Below are positions 46,312-56,067 of a stretch of 64,000 nucleotides of DNA, piece by piece. Each line of letters starts with the position of its first letter. Position 1 is the stretch's first letter. The notes beneath the pieces were generated by a model, which did no database searches, was not told the origin of the DNA, and worked only from the letters and a program-made list of their open reading frames with translations. The DNA lies in contig NZ_SEWE01000024.1 in assembly GCF_004167665.1 (NCBI RefSeq), positions 1-64,000 on the forward strand, given 5' to 3'. The position numbers were made by a program, and so were the translations under genes. The DNA comes from Hymenobacter persicinus. Its GTDB lineage: Bacteria > Bacteroidota > Bacteroidia > Cytophagales > Hymenobacteraceae.

Positions 46312-47550
46312 ATGAAACACCTTTCCGCTTTTCTGACCCTGCTGGCCCTGCTGCTGGCCACCCGGGCCTCGGCCCAGATTGACACCACCGGCGGCCGCTA
46401 TTACAAGCCGCTCTTTGCCAACGTGACCGTCACCCAGAACGTGGTTTTCGGCTCGGCCGTGACCTTGCAGGGCGCCACCCAGACGCTGCGCATGGATATT
46501 TACCAGCCCACCGGCGACACGAATCCGCAGCGGCCGGTGCTGATTTTTGCCCACGAGGGTGCGTTTGTCACGGGCTCCAAGAGCGACCAGCCCATGACCG
46601 AAATCTGCACCCGCTTTGCCCGGCTCGGCTACGTGACGGCCAGCATCGACTATCGCCTCATCAGCCCGCTGCAGCTGCTCACCCCCGCTGACACCATCAC
46701 CCTGGGCCGCGAGGCCATTGTGGCCACCCAGGACATGCGGGCTGCGGTGCGCTTTTTCCGCCAGGATGCGGCTACCGCCCGGCAGTACCGGGTGCACTCG
46801 GGCTACATTTTCGCCGGTGGTTCCTCGGCCGGGGCCTTCGTGGCCTTACAAACCGCCTACCTTGATAAGGACAGCGAAGTGCCCGCCTACTACAACATTT
46901 CCCAGCTCGGCGGGCTGGAAGGCAACAGCGGCAACCCGGGCTACGTGAGTGCCGTGCGCGGCTGCATCAACCTGTGCGGGGCCCTGGGCCGGCGGGAGTG
47001 GCTGGAGGCAGGCAGCGTGCCGCTGGTAAGCCTGCACGGCACTGCCGACGCCACCGTGCCCTATGGCGTGGGTACGCCCGGCCTGGGTCTGCCGCCCCAG
47101 CGTCTCTACGGCAGCGGTGCCATCAAGCCCCGGGCCGACGCGGTGGGCGTGTCTAACACGCTTAAGCCTTTCAAAGGAGCCGGCCACGTGCCCTATAATG
47201 GTACCAGCGCCACCGGCGTGGCCTACATGGACACCACGTTCCGCGTCTTGCGCGACTTTCTGCGGCCCATCCTGCGGGAGCCGGGCACCGTTACGGCCCG
47301 CCGGGCCCCGGTCAGCCTGAGCCTGATGCAGGTGTATCCGGTGCCGGCTACTGAGGCCGTGCGCCTCGTTGCCGCCGCGGGCATGGTTTTCCGGCCCCAG
47401 CCGCTGGAGTTGTTGGATGCTACGGGCCGGGTGGTGCGGCGCTTCCGCTGGGAGCAGCCCGAGCAGGTGGTGTCCCGCGGGGCGCTACGGGCCGGGCTGT
47501 ACCTGCTGCGCGGGGAAACCGGCGTTGAGCAGCGAATTGTATTTGAATAA
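46312..47550 (+). CDS. Secreted alpha/beta-hydrolase (esterase) with T9SS type A sorting domain
   Basis: 412 residues from the ATG at 46312, with a signal peptide (FLTLLALLLATRASAQ). The alpha/beta-hydrolase domain (about 40-330) shows VLIFAHEGAFVTGSK (oxyanion region), IDYRLISPL, the nucleophile elbow FAGGSSAGAFVALQ, HGTADATVPYG (acid) and a His in FKGAGHVPYN. It resembles carboxylesterase/feruloyl-esterase-like lipases. The C-terminal ~75 residues (SLMQVYPVPATEAVRL ... LELLDATGRVVRRF ... LRAGLYLLRG) form a T9SS type A sorting domain, so it is a second predicted SprA client. A TTG start at 46303 is also open but less likely. Confidence 0.9.
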   Translation: MKHLSAFLTLLALLLATRASAQIDTTGGRYYKPLFANVTVTQNVVFGSAVTLQGATQTLRMDIYQPTGDTNPQRPVLIFAHEGAFVTGSKSDQPMTEICTRFARLGYVTASIDYRLISPLQLLTPADTITLGREAIVATQDMRAAVRFFRQDAATARQYRVHSGYIFAGGSSAGAFVALQTAYLDKDSEVPAYYNISQLGGLEGNSGNPGYVSAVRGCINLCGALGRREWLEAGSVPLVSLHGTADATVPYGVGTPGLGLPPQRLYGSGAIKPRADAVGVSNTLKPFKGAGHVPYNGTSATGVAYMDTTFRVLRDFLRPILREPGTVTARRAPVSLSLMQVYPVPATEAVRLVAAAGMVFRPQPLELLDATGRVVRRFRWEQPEQVVSRGALRAGLYLLRGETGVEQRIVFE

Positions 47551-47596
47551 ACCGGCCGATAAGCGCGCGGCCTGCTTGACCGACGCCACCAGCTTG

Positions 47597-49018
47597 CTAC
47601 CCGGCTTTGTCGGCCAGCGGGCCGGTGGCGTCGGCCTCGCTTTGAAGCGGGTCGGCCAACTCGGGGCGGTGCCAGCCGCCGCGCCAAAACCACAGGCCCG
47701 CTAGTATGGCCATTACCACGTTGGCCACCACAAACGACCACCACAGCCCCCGGAAGCCCAAGCTGGTGTGGCTCGATAGGTACCAGGCCACCGGAAATTG
47801 CAGCACCCAGGCCCCGATGATGGTCAGCAGCATGGCCGCCAGCGTGTTGCCGGCCCCGCGCAGCGCCCCCGACACCGACTGCTGTACCCCCGTGAAGCAC
47901 AGGCTAAAGGAAGTGATGCGCACAAACTCCACCGCGTCGCGGGTTACGGCCTCGTCGCCGGATAGAAAAAAGCGCACCAGCGGGTCCGCTGCCGCGTACA
48001 CGGCCGCGCCCACCACTAAGAGCAAGGTAAAGCTCAGCCCGATGGCGTAATAAGCCGTGCGCAGGGCCCGGTCGGGGTTGCGGGCCCCGAGGTTCTGGGC
48101 TACCAATGTGGAGCAGGCCAGACTCACGCCCAGGGCCGGAATAATGCCCAGGGCCAAAATGCGGGAGCCAATGCCGTAGGTTGCCAGTACCGTGGTGCCG
48201 AAACCCGTAGCCAGCACCGTCATCATGGACATGCCCAAGGCCCGGGCCGACAGGTCGATGGACGACGGCACGCCCAGGGTGAAGGCGCGCTTCATCAGGG
48301 CAAAGTCGGGGCGGAAGCCGCGGAAGCTGAGCGCAATGCCCGACTTGCCCCGCAGCAGCACCACCATCCCCACCAGCACCGACAGAATCTGGGTGCTCAC
48401 GGTGGCCAGAGCCGCCCCCGCCACGCCCATTGCCGGCACCGGCCCCCAGCCGTAGATAAAGAGCGGGTCGAGCAGGAAATTCAGCCCCAGCGTCACGATG
48501 TTGATGTAGAGCGGAATCCGCACCTCGCCCACGCCCCGCATCAGGGCCTGAAACATCAGAAAGCCGAAGTTGAAGACCAGCCCCAGAAACAGCACCCGCT
48601 GGAAGGCGTTGGCCTCGGCGAAGATGTCGGGTCCCACGCCAATCAGGTGCAGAATGGCCGGGGAGCCGAAGTAAGCGCCCACGGTCAGCAGTAGCGCCAG
48701 ACTCAGAATCAGGACCAGGGACTGGGCCGCAATGTGGTTGACCAGCGCCAAGTTGCGGGCCCCGAAATTTTGGGCTACCAGCACCGAGCCGGCCACCGAA
48801 AAGCCCGAACCCAGGGCAATGAGCAGAAAATTGACCGGGAAGCTCACGGCCACGGCCGCCACGGCGTCGGCACCCAGGCGGCCCACCCAGAAGGCGTCGA
48901 CGAGCTGGTAGCCGGTTTGCAGCAGGTTGCCCAGCACAATGGGGCCGGCCAGGGTCAGCAGGGCTTTGAGTATGGAGCCCTGGGTGAGGCTGGGGCGGAG
49001 CGTGGTAGGAGCGGGCAT
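47597..49018 (-). CDS. MATE-family efflux transporter
   Basis: 473 residues, twelve predicted transmembrane helices in two homologous halves. The start (ATG at 49018) leads into GSILKALLTLAGPIVLGNLL and QLVDAFWVGRLGADAVAAVA, the typical MATE N-terminus, and the second half repeats the pattern (GVPSSIDLSARALGMSMMTV). MATE proteins export cationic drugs, dyes or metabolites using Na+ or H+ gradients; the substrate is unknown. The longer frame to 49135 overlaps a terminator and is not coding. Confidence 0.93.
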   Translation of the reverse strand: MPAPTTLRPSLTQGSILKALLTLAGPIVLGNLLQTGYQLVDAFWVGRLGADAVAAVAVSFPVNFLLIALGSGFSVAGSVLVAQNFGARNLALVNHIAAQSLVLILSLALLLTVGAYFGSPAILHLIGVGPDIFAEANAFQRVLFLGLVFNFGFLMFQALMRGVGEVRIPLYINIVTLGLNFLLDPLFIYGWGPVPAMGVAGAALATVSTQILSVLVGMVVLLRGKSGIALSFRGFRPDFALMKRAFTLGVPSSIDLSARALGMSMMTVLATGFGTTVLATYGIGSRILALGIIPALGVSLACSTLVAQNLGARNPDRALRTAYYAIGLSFTLLLVVGAAVYAAADPLVRFFLSGDEAVTRDAVEFVRITSFSLCFTGVQQSVSGALRGAGNTLAAMLLTIIGAWVLQFPVAWYLSSHTSLGFRGLWWSFVVANVVMAILAGLWFWRGGWHRPELADPLQSEADATGPLADKAG

Positions 49019-49101
49019 AGACTTCGCATACGCGCCCAGGCCCGGAAAGTCGGAATGGGCACTGAGGAAGCCACCACTTAGTCTGCGGGGGTAATACGCC
49101 A

Positions 49102-49132
49102 AACGCCTTTCTCCGAGCCGGAGAAAGGCGTT
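49102..49132 (-). terminator. Terminator after hom
   Basis: A perfect 14-bp stem (49102-49115 with 49119-49132) with a 3-nt loop, 23 nt beyond the hom stop. It ends the metY-metX-hom unit before the MATE gene. Confidence 0.85.
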
Positions 49133-49154
49133 CAACGGGGCTTCCTGCCAGCGG

Positions 49155-50444
49155 CTAGCAGCTTACTTCTTCCAGCGCCGGATTTTCCTCGGAGTGCACT
49201 GTGCCGGGGCGTACGTTGCCGGTGCGGGCCACGAAGGCGCCGGCTTTGCGCAGCGCGTCGCGGTGCTGGAGCAGGGCATCGAGCGGCACGTAACCCACCA
49301 CGTAGCCGTCCTCGTCGGCTTCCTCGCTGATGTCGGTGAAACCCAGCTGGTCGAGCAGCACCTCGTGGTCGGTGCGGAGGTAGATTTTCAGCTCCAGGTC
49401 GGTGGTGTAAGACAAGGGCGCGCCGAGCTTGGCGTAGGCGTAGCGGAAGTCGCCGCGCAGGGCGGCCAAGTCGGCCAGCACGGCCGAGCCGGTGGGGTGC
49501 CCGCCCGCGCCCCGCCCGCGCAGAAACTGCGAACCGGCAAACTCAGCTTCGATAACCACCCCGTTGAATTCTTCATCCACGGCGTACAGTGGGGAGTCAG
49601 AACTCACGAATTGGGGCGTCACGAGCACCGTGAGCTGGCCGTCGGGCAGTAGGTAGAGGCCGGCCACAACTTTCACTTTCTGGTCTGCCAGCCCGGCGTA
49701 GGCAATGTCGGTGGCGCTGATGTTTTCGATGCCCAGGTTGAGCACCTGCGCCGGACTCAGCAGCACTCCGTAGGCGTGGGCCGCCAGAATTACGGCCTTG
49801 GCCCGCGGATCGAAGGCGGCCATGTCGAGGGTGGGGTCGGTTTCGGCAAAGCCTTTGGCCTGGGCTTCGGCCAGGGCCGGGGCGTAGTCGGCCCCGTCGA
49901 GGCCCATGCGGGTCAGCACGTAGTTCGAGGAGCCGTTGACAATGCCGCTCACGCTGCGCAAAGGCTCCTGTCCGAAGTAGGCGTCCAGGGTGCGGATAAC
50001 CGGGATGCTGCCGCAAACTGCCGCCTCGTAGAGCAGCGTGCCGCCGTGGGTTTGCTGCAACGCCACTAGTTCGGCCAAGTGCTCGGCCACCATGGCCTTG
50101 TTGGCCGTCACGACGCGCCGCCCGTGGCGCAGGGCCGTGCTCACCAGCCGAAAGGCCTCTGCTGCGTCGTCGATAACCTCCACCAGTACGTCCAGGTCAG
50201 GGTCGGCGAGCAGTTCATCGGCGTGATAAGTGAAGCTTTCAGCGGGCAGGGAACGGACCTTGTCGGGGTTCTTAACGGCAATGCGCCGCACCTCGGCCCC
50301 GGCGTTGGGCTGCCGCCGCAGAATGTCGTACACTCCCTGCCCCACGCAGCCAAACCCGATCAACCCCACGCGCAGCGGGGCCGCCGGCGAAGGGGCCGGG
50401 CTGGGTTGGGCAAAACGGGAGCTATTAGGCGAAAGACTGGACAT
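49155..50444 (-). CDS. hom: Homoserine dehydrogenase
   Basis: 429 residues from the ATG at 50444. It reduces aspartate semialdehyde to homoserine, the substrate of MetX encoded just upstream. The NAD(P)-binding motif is VGLIGFGCVGQGVYDIL. Catalytic-domain landmarks are VTANKAMVAEHLAEL, GIVNGSSNYVLTRM and AEAQAKGFAETDPTLD, then the conserved segment FDPRAKAVILA. The C-terminal ~80 residues resemble an ACT-type regulatory region. It overlaps metX by 20 nt; the alternative ATG at 50483 would overlap by 59 nt. It is a stand-alone enzyme, not fused to aspartokinase. Confidence 0.95.
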   Translation of the reverse strand: MSSLSPNSSRFAQPSPAPSPAAPLRVGLIGFGCVGQGVYDILRRQPNAGAEVRRIAVKNPDKVRSLPAESFTYHADELLADPDLDVLVEVIDDAAEAFRLVSTALRHGRRVVTANKAMVAEHLAELVALQQTHGGTLLYEAAVCGSIPVIRTLDAYFGQEPLRSVSGIVNGSSNYVLTRMGLDGADYAPALAEAQAKGFAETDPTLDMAAFDPRAKAVILAAHAYGVLLSPAQVLNLGIENISATDIAYAGLADQKVKVVAGLYLLPDGQLTVLVTPQFVSSDSPLYAVDEEFNGVVIEAEFAGSQFLRGRGAGGHPTGSAVLADLAALRGDFRYAYAKLGAPLSYTTDLELKIYLRTDHEVLLDQLGFTDISEEADEDGYVVGYVPLDALLQHRDALRKAGAFVARTGNVRPGTVHSEENPALEEVSC

Positions 50445-51453
50445 AGAATCGTTCGAGAAGGTGAGTGATGGGGGCGGTTTCAATCAAAAAACCGTCGTGA
50501 CCGTAGTCGGAAGCCATTTCGGCGTAGTGGGCCCCGGGGATGTGGCGGACCAGCAGCAGCTGCTCTTCGGGCGGAAACAGCACGTCGGAGCTGATGCCGA
50601 TAACCAGGACGCGGGCCCGGATCTGGGATAGAGCGGCCGGCACGCCACCCCGGCCCCGGCCCAGGTGGTGGGAGTCCATGGCCCGGCTCAGCACCACGTA
50701 GCTGTAGGCGTCGAAGCGGGCCCCGAGCTTGGCGCCCTGATAGCGCTGGTAGGAGCTGGCCCGGTAGTCGGTGAGCTTGGCGTCGTCGGTTTCGGCCTGG
50801 CTGAGCCCGTAGGCTGCGTAGCTGCGGTAGCTGAGCAAAGCCACGGCCCGGGCCGCCTGCAAACCGGCCTGCCCGCCCTGGGGCGTAGCGGCGTGGTAGG
50901 TGGGGTCGGCGAAAATGGCCAGGCGCTGGGCCTCGTTGAAAGCCACCCCCCAAGGTGAGTGCTGGGCGTTGGTAGCCAATACCACTAGGTGCTCAAACAC
51001 GGCCGGCCGCTGCACGGCCCATTCCAGAGCCTGCTGCCCGCCCAAGGAGCCGCCAATCAGGGTGTGAATCCGATGCAGGCCCAGGTGGTGGCGCAACTGC
51101 TCGTGGGCCACCACCATGTCGCGCACCGTCACGAGCGGAAACTCCTGGTACAGGGGCGCCGCGCCGGCGGCAACCGGCGTCAGCGGACCAGTGCTGCCGT
51201 AGCAGGAACCCAGCACGTTGGCGCAGACGATAAACCAGTCGGCCGGGTCGAAGTGGCAGCCGGGCCCGAACAGGCCGGGCCACCAGCTCAGCACGTCGGC
51301 ATTGGCCGTCAGGGCGTGGCACACCCAGACGACGTTGGCGCCGTCGGGCCGGAGCGTGCCCACCGTGCGGTAGGCCACCCGCACCTGGGGCAGCACGGCG
51401 CCGCTTTCCAGGGACAGCGGCGCGGGCAGCGTAAATACCTCGTCGTGGGTCAT
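50425..51453 (-). CDS. metX: Homoserine O-acetyltransferase
   Basis: 342 residues, alpha/beta-hydrolase fold. It transfers acetyl from acetyl-CoA to homoserine to make O-acetylhomoserine for MetY. Landmarks: VVWVCHALTANADVLSWWPG, WFIVCANVLGSCYGSTGP, nucleophile elbow IGGSLGGQQALEWA (Ser), GISSDVLFPPEEQ (Asp) and YGHDGFL (His). It belongs to the MetX group rather than MetA. It lies between metY and hom on one strand, so substrate, activated substrate and sulfhydrylation are encoded together. Confidence 0.95.
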   Translation of the reverse strand: MTHDEVFTLPAPLSLESGAVLPQVRVAYRTVGTLRPDGANVVWVCHALTANADVLSWWPGLFGPGCHFDPADWFIVCANVLGSCYGSTGPLTPVAAGAAPLYQEFPLVTVRDMVVAHEQLRHHLGLHRIHTLIGGSLGGQQALEWAVQRPAVFEHLVVLATNAQHSPWGVAFNEAQRLAIFADPTYHAATPQGGQAGLQAARAVALLSYRSYAAYGLSQAETDDAKLTDYRASSYQRYQGAKLGARFDAYSYVVLSRAMDSHHLGRGRGGVPAALSQIRARVLVIGISSDVLFPPEEQLLLVRHIPGAHYAEMASDYGHDGFLIETAPITHLLERFYVQSFA

Positions 51454-51594
51454 AAGTGCAATCCATTCTGGCTGCCGCGCGCGGCGGCAGCAAATTCGAG
51501 CAATAGCGCGCGGGCCGAGCCGGGCGCGCAGCGAGTTGTTCTCCCACCCATGGAATAGTTTTCTCGCCGCGGCCGACTCAGCCCGGGCTATTGC

Positions 51595-51648
51595 GGGGCC
51601 GGGGGAAGGTCGTTTCCTCTCTCACAACGAAACGACCCGCCCGGCCCC
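51595..51648 (-). other. Two-storey hairpin in the metY-metX spacer
   Basis: An outer stem ggggccggg (51595-51603) with cccggcccc (51640-51648) and an inner stem ggtcgtttc (51608-51616) with gaaacgacc (51629-51637) stack on each other. A smaller hairpin lies at 51693-51708. No U-run follows on the minus strand. Probably an mRNA processing or stabilising element that sets MetY versus MetX/Hom levels, or a partial terminator. Confidence 0.6.
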
Positions 51649-51714
51649 AAACTGCTCCGGCTGGATAAGCGACGGTTCTCATTCCCTCAAACGAACCGCC
51701 GCCGGTTCCTCTCT

Positions 51715-53301
<1,587 letters not shown>

Positions 53302-53460
53302 CTAGCAACAGCACACGCAACAACAGCACATTCGCTCGGCCTCACGGGCCGAAGCCGGCCGCAGGGAAGCCACAACGCGAAAACCCATCAGCAAGCCGGC
53401 GTGCAGGGAGGCAGCCAGGGCGGATGGGGATAGGAAGGCGGAGAAAAGGGAGTTTTTCAT
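53302..53460 (-). CDS. 52-residue leader ORF ending in a poly-cysteine run
   Basis: ATG at 53460, stop TAG at 53302. The start reads MKNSLFSAFLSPSALAAS, the middle is Ala/Arg-rich, and the last nine codons encode Met-Cys-Cys-Cys-Cys-Val-Cys-Cys-Cys, immediately before the stop. Internal ATGs at 53388 and 53331 would give 28 and 9 residues and keep the Cys run. The ATG is 9 nt after the closing stem of the SAM riboswitch; metY starts 207 nt after the stop. A 7-bp hairpin (53335-53353) lies just before the Cys codons. Seven Cys codons in eight cannot plausibly serve a folded function here; the likely role is ribosome stalling when charged Cys-tRNA is scarce. I recognise no family. Confidence 0.75.
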   Translation of the reverse strand: MKNSLFSAFLSPSALAASLHAGLLMGFRVVASLRPASAREAERMCCCCVCCC

Positions 53461-53468
53461 GGTACTCA

Positions 53469-53580
53469 ACTTATCTGTCCCGCCGGCAGATGCCGAAACG
53501 GGCAGGAATTGGCACCTTTCGTACTACCGATGGTTGCCAGTGGGTCACGGAGCCTGTTCTCTCGCCACTTCTGTATAAAT
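53469..53580 (-). promoter_or_regulatory. SAM-I-type riboswitch upstream of the poly-Cys ORF and metY
   Basis: On the minus strand the SAM-I core is seen in order. P1 5' arm is UUUAU (53575-53579). P2 is AGUGG/CCACU (53565-53569 with 53539-53543). The invariant GGCAACC lies at 53532-53538 and pairs in P3 with GGUGCC of GGUGCCAAUUCC (53505-53516). A GC-rich P4 (about 53481-53503) is followed by the P1 3' arm ACAGAUAAG ending near 53470. SAM-I aptamers close P1 when SAM is bound. Here P1 ends 9 nt before the ATG of the small ORF, with no obvious terminator in between, so translational control is more likely than classical termination. Confidence 0.87.
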
Positions 53581-53629
53581 TCTTGAAAACTGCCCCACCG
53601 CTAGCGGGGGAGTACCGGATTGGTAGGTG

Positions 53630-53660
53630 CAAATGTACACCCGGAATTGAGAAGCGCAAA
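53630..53660 (-). promoter_or_regulatory. Promoter of the SAM-riboswitch/metY-metX-hom unit
   Basis: On the minus strand TTTG (53657-53660), exactly 19 nt, then TACATTTG (53630-53637): the full Bacteroidota consensus with ideal spacing. Transcription would start near 53626, ~45 nt ahead of the aptamer. A small hairpin built on ccgctagcgg lies between promoter and aptamer. Confidence 0.8.
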
Positions 53661-53698
53661 TCCGCGGAAAAGTTTCTGCGAATATTTTGGCGCCACAA

Positions 53699-53731
53699 AA
53701 AAACGCTGCTCCGGGTGGGAGCAGCGTTTTT
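53699..53731 (-). terminator. Terminator after the LysM gene
   Basis: A perfect 14-bp stem (53699-53712 with 53718-53731), loop gggtg, A/T tracts at both ends. It insulates the methionine promoter from the LysM gene upstream. Confidence 0.9.
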
Positions 53732-53758
53732 CAAACAAAGCGCAAAGGCAAAATAGCC

Positions 53759-54049
53759 TTACAGCGTGGGCAGGTTCAGCACCTGACCAACTTCGATGTG
53801 GTCGGGGTTGGAGCCGATAATGCCCTTGTTGGCGTCGTAAATCTGGTGCCACTTGGCGGCGTCGCCGTAGTGGTGCTTGGCAATTTTCGACAGGGAATCC
53901 CCGCTCACTACGGTGTAAGAAGTGCCAGTGCCCGCGGGAGCAGCGGCGTCTTTGTTGCCAAAAAAGTCGGTGTTGCCGGTGGTGCCGGGCTTAGGGGCCT
54001 CAACTGGTTTTTCTTCGCCTTTATTATTGAGGAAATCGAACAGTCCCAT
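53759..54049 (-). CDS. Small LysM domain protein
   Basis: 96 residues with no signal peptide. Residues 1-40 are hydrophilic (MGLFDFLNNKGEEKPVEAPK and a Gly/Thr linker). The C-terminal half is one LysM domain (SYTVVSGDSLSKIAKHHYGD to EVGQVLNLPTL), which normally binds GlcNAc-containing glycans such as peptidoglycan. The layout resembles the widespread potassium- or stress-linked short LysM proteins related to YgaU/Kbp, though without the BON domain. Cytoplasmic or released location cannot be decided from sequence. Confidence 0.88.
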   Translation of the reverse strand: MGLFDFLNNKGEEKPVEAPKPGTTGNTDFFGNKDAAAPAGTGTSYTVVSGDSLSKIAKHHYGDAAKWHQIYDANKGIIGSNPDHIEVGQVLNLPTL

Positions 54050-54272
54050 GGTTGTGTGTCGGTTAGGGTGAAAGGAGAGAAGTTTCGTAGTGGCCTAAGC
54101 CTCACGGTTTCAGGCGTTCTTACGCCGCCTTACTGATTAGGTTGCCCATTGGCGAAAGAGAATATAGGAGCTTAACTCTTTTAATCCCTTGCCGTAAGAA
54201 ACGCCGACCCAGGGTTGTGCTCTGGGTCGATTTAGTTGTGTTCTCTCTCTTTTCAACCCTTACACCACTTCC

Positions 54273-54686
54273 ATGAAACGCGTAAGCACTCCCCTGCATT
54301 ACCTGGCCAGCCTGCTGATGTTCGTTGCCCTGTTTGTCTCCAGCTGCAGCCAGCCCGACAAAGTCGGCGAAACCAACATGCTCTACGGCACCGACAGCAA
54401 GGTGTGGAAGACCGATAAGGAAACCACCGCCAGCGGCGACAAAGTGGCCCAGACCAGCGCCGACAAGGACACCGAGCTGCGCTTCTTCGCCAACGGTACC
54501 TTCAACATGACCTCGCCCAACCAGACCATGCAGGGCAAGTACAGCTTCGACCAGCCCGGCAAGAAAATCACCCTGACTCCCGACGGCGGTACCACCAGCA
54601 TGGCCTTCGACGTGACGAACCTGACCGAGAAGAAAATGACCCTCAAAGGCACCGACGGCTCGAGCATGATGCTGGAGGCCGACTAA
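54273..54686 (+). CDS. Small lipoprotein, lipocalin-like, unknown function
   Basis: 137 residues with a lipoprotein signal (lipobox VSSC), followed by a Ser/Pro linker and a single beta-rich domain (WKTDKETTASGDKVAQ, LRFFANGTFNMTSPNQTMQG, KITLTPDGGTTSMAFDV) that resembles the lipocalin-like domains frequent in Bacteroidota lipoproteins. No catalytic residues are evident. Preceded by a 7-bp hairpin (54206-54228) and followed by a strong bidirectional terminator. Confidence 0.8.
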   Translation: MKRVSTPLHYLASLLMFVALFVSSCSQPDKVGETNMLYGTDSKVWKTDKETTASGDKVAQTSADKDTELRFFANGTFNMTSPNQTMQGKYSFDQPGKKITLTPDGGTTSMAFDVTNLTEKKMTLKGTDGSSMMLEAD

Positions 54687-54712
54687 GCAGCCGCTGATTC
54701 GACTAACTCCAT

Positions 54713-54750
54713 AAAAAAGCCCCGCTGAATGACTTCAGCGGGGCTTTTTT
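54713..54750. terminator. Bidirectional terminator
   Basis: A perfect 17-bp stem (54713-54729 with 54734-54750), loop tgac, with A6 and T7 ends. Shared by the lipoprotein gene and the convergent membrane-protein gene. Confidence 0.93.
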
Positions 54751-54775
54751 TGCGTTGTGCACTGGCTCAGCCTGA

Positions 54776-55858
54776 CTAAGCAGGCTGGGATGCCGCCGGC
54801 TCGGGGTGCCCGAAAATCCGGGTAATCCAGCGGGGCAGAAAGATGGCGCCCAGCACCAGGTAGAGGTAGTACGTGACGATGCGGTAGAGCAACACGATGA
54901 AGTTGGTCATGGTGGGCGTACCGATAAACTTGCCGAAAAAAGTGGGGAAGGCGCCCTCGGCAATGCCGGCCCCGCCCGGGGTAATGGCAATGAGCAGAAT
55001 GACCTTGTAGGTGAGGTTGCGGCCGAAAATGAGGGCAAACTCGCCAGCACTGACGTCGATAAAGGCCGCAATGATGCAGCCGATAACCGCGTAGCGGGCC
55101 GTCCAGACGAAGGCCGTGGACAGGGCAGCGCGCAGCCAGTACCGGGCGCCGTTGCCGCGCAGCTGGGCCGAGGCCCACACCATCTCGTTGCCGTGCTGGT
55201 AGGCCTTGGCCCGCCACCGGCGCAGGCCGCGCAGCGAAAACAGCCGCACCAGCAGCCGCTTCACCGCCAGCGGGTTGATAAACAGCGCGTACAGCATCAG
55301 GCCGGCATAGACGGTCACGGAAATGTAGCTGAACACGAAGGCCACGCGCAGGGTCGTAATCAGGCCGCCCTGCAATACCTCGTGGGGGTACAGCGCGTTG
55401 CCGGCCAGCAACACCACCAGCGGCACCGTGATGACGTAGTAGAGGTTGTCGAGCAGGGCCGTGACCATCACGTAGGCCAACGACTTGCCCAGGCTGATGC
55501 CTTCCTTGTTAAGAATAAACGGCGCCACCGACGTACCGCCGGCGGCCGAGGGCAGCACGCAGGAAGCAAATTCCCAGAGCATAATCACGTCGAGGCTGGC
55601 CCGCCAGGTCAGCTCCCGCTCGGCAATGTGGCGGATGCGGTACACGTAGCCCGCGTCGCGGGCCACCAGCACGGCCAGCATCAGCAGCAGCCAGTGCAGC
55701 TTGGCGTGGGCCAGCGGGGCCAGGTCGCCGGGCTGATAGCTACGCCAGAACATGAAGCCCACCACACTCAGGCCCAGCAGCACCGGCAGCACGATGCGCG
55801 AGGGCCGCAGCTTGTGCAGCAGCTGCTTTTCCTGGTTGTTCTGCTGGGTGAGCGGCAT
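54776..55858 (-). CDS. Lysylphosphatidylglycerol synthase TM-region-like membrane protein (UPF0104)
   Basis: 360 residues, about eight transmembrane helices. It has the family segments WEFASCVLPSAAGGTSVAPF and, near the C-terminus, VILLIAITPGGAGIAEGAFP. The domain is the flippase half of MprF without the aminoacyl-transferase half, so it may move a lipid across the inner membrane, but the substrate is unknown. The ATG at 55858 fits best; a second ATG at 55885 would overlap the predicted TACTTTTG promoter element (55883-55890). Confidence 0.87.
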   Translation of the reverse strand: MPLTQQNNQEKQLLHKLRPSRIVLPVLLGLSVVGFMFWRSYQPGDLAPLAHAKLHWLLLMLAVLVARDAGYVYRIRHIAERELTWRASLDVIMLWEFASCVLPSAAGGTSVAPFILNKEGISLGKSLAYVMVTALLDNLYYVITVPLVVLLAGNALYPHEVLQGGLITTLRVAFVFSYISVTVYAGLMLYALFINPLAVKRLLVRLFSLRGLRRWRAKAYQHGNEMVWASAQLRGNGARYWLRAALSTAFVWTARYAVIGCIIAAFIDVSAGEFALIFGRNLTYKVILLIAITPGGAGIAEGAFPTFFGKFIGTPTMTNFIVLLYRIVTYYLYLVLGAIFLPRWITRIFGHPEPAASQPA

Positions 55859-55882
55859 GGGCAGGCGAAAAGTGGAAGGACG

Positions 55883-55890
55883 CAAAAGTA
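55883..55890 (-). promoter_or_regulatory. Predicted -7 element for the UPF0104 gene
   Basis: TACTTTTG on the minus strand, 24 nt upstream of the ATG at 55858. Confidence 0.5.
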
Positions 55891-56059
55891 GGCAATATTC
55901 CCCCCGGCCGCGTTAAAACCGAGTTAAGCACAAGAATAGCAGGCCGGTTCGGTACCCGGGAGGCCGGGGAGGCAGCGCGGTGCAGCGGGGCAAAACCAGG
56001 ACCGCCAGTGCCGCTGCCCAGTGGGGCCGGGGGCCACAACCGACGGCGCGGAAAAATCG

Positions 56060-56067
56060 TAACTTTG
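56060..56067 (+). promoter_or_regulatory. Predicted -7 element for dxs
   Basis: TAACTTTG, exact TAnnTTTG match, 88 nt before the dxs ATG. No canonical -33 TTG upstream. Confidence 0.45.

Noticed and set aside
53424-53756. 110-residue plus-strand frame over the riboswitch
   Set aside because: It runs across the aptamer, promoter and terminator of the opposite strand and has no protein-like pattern.
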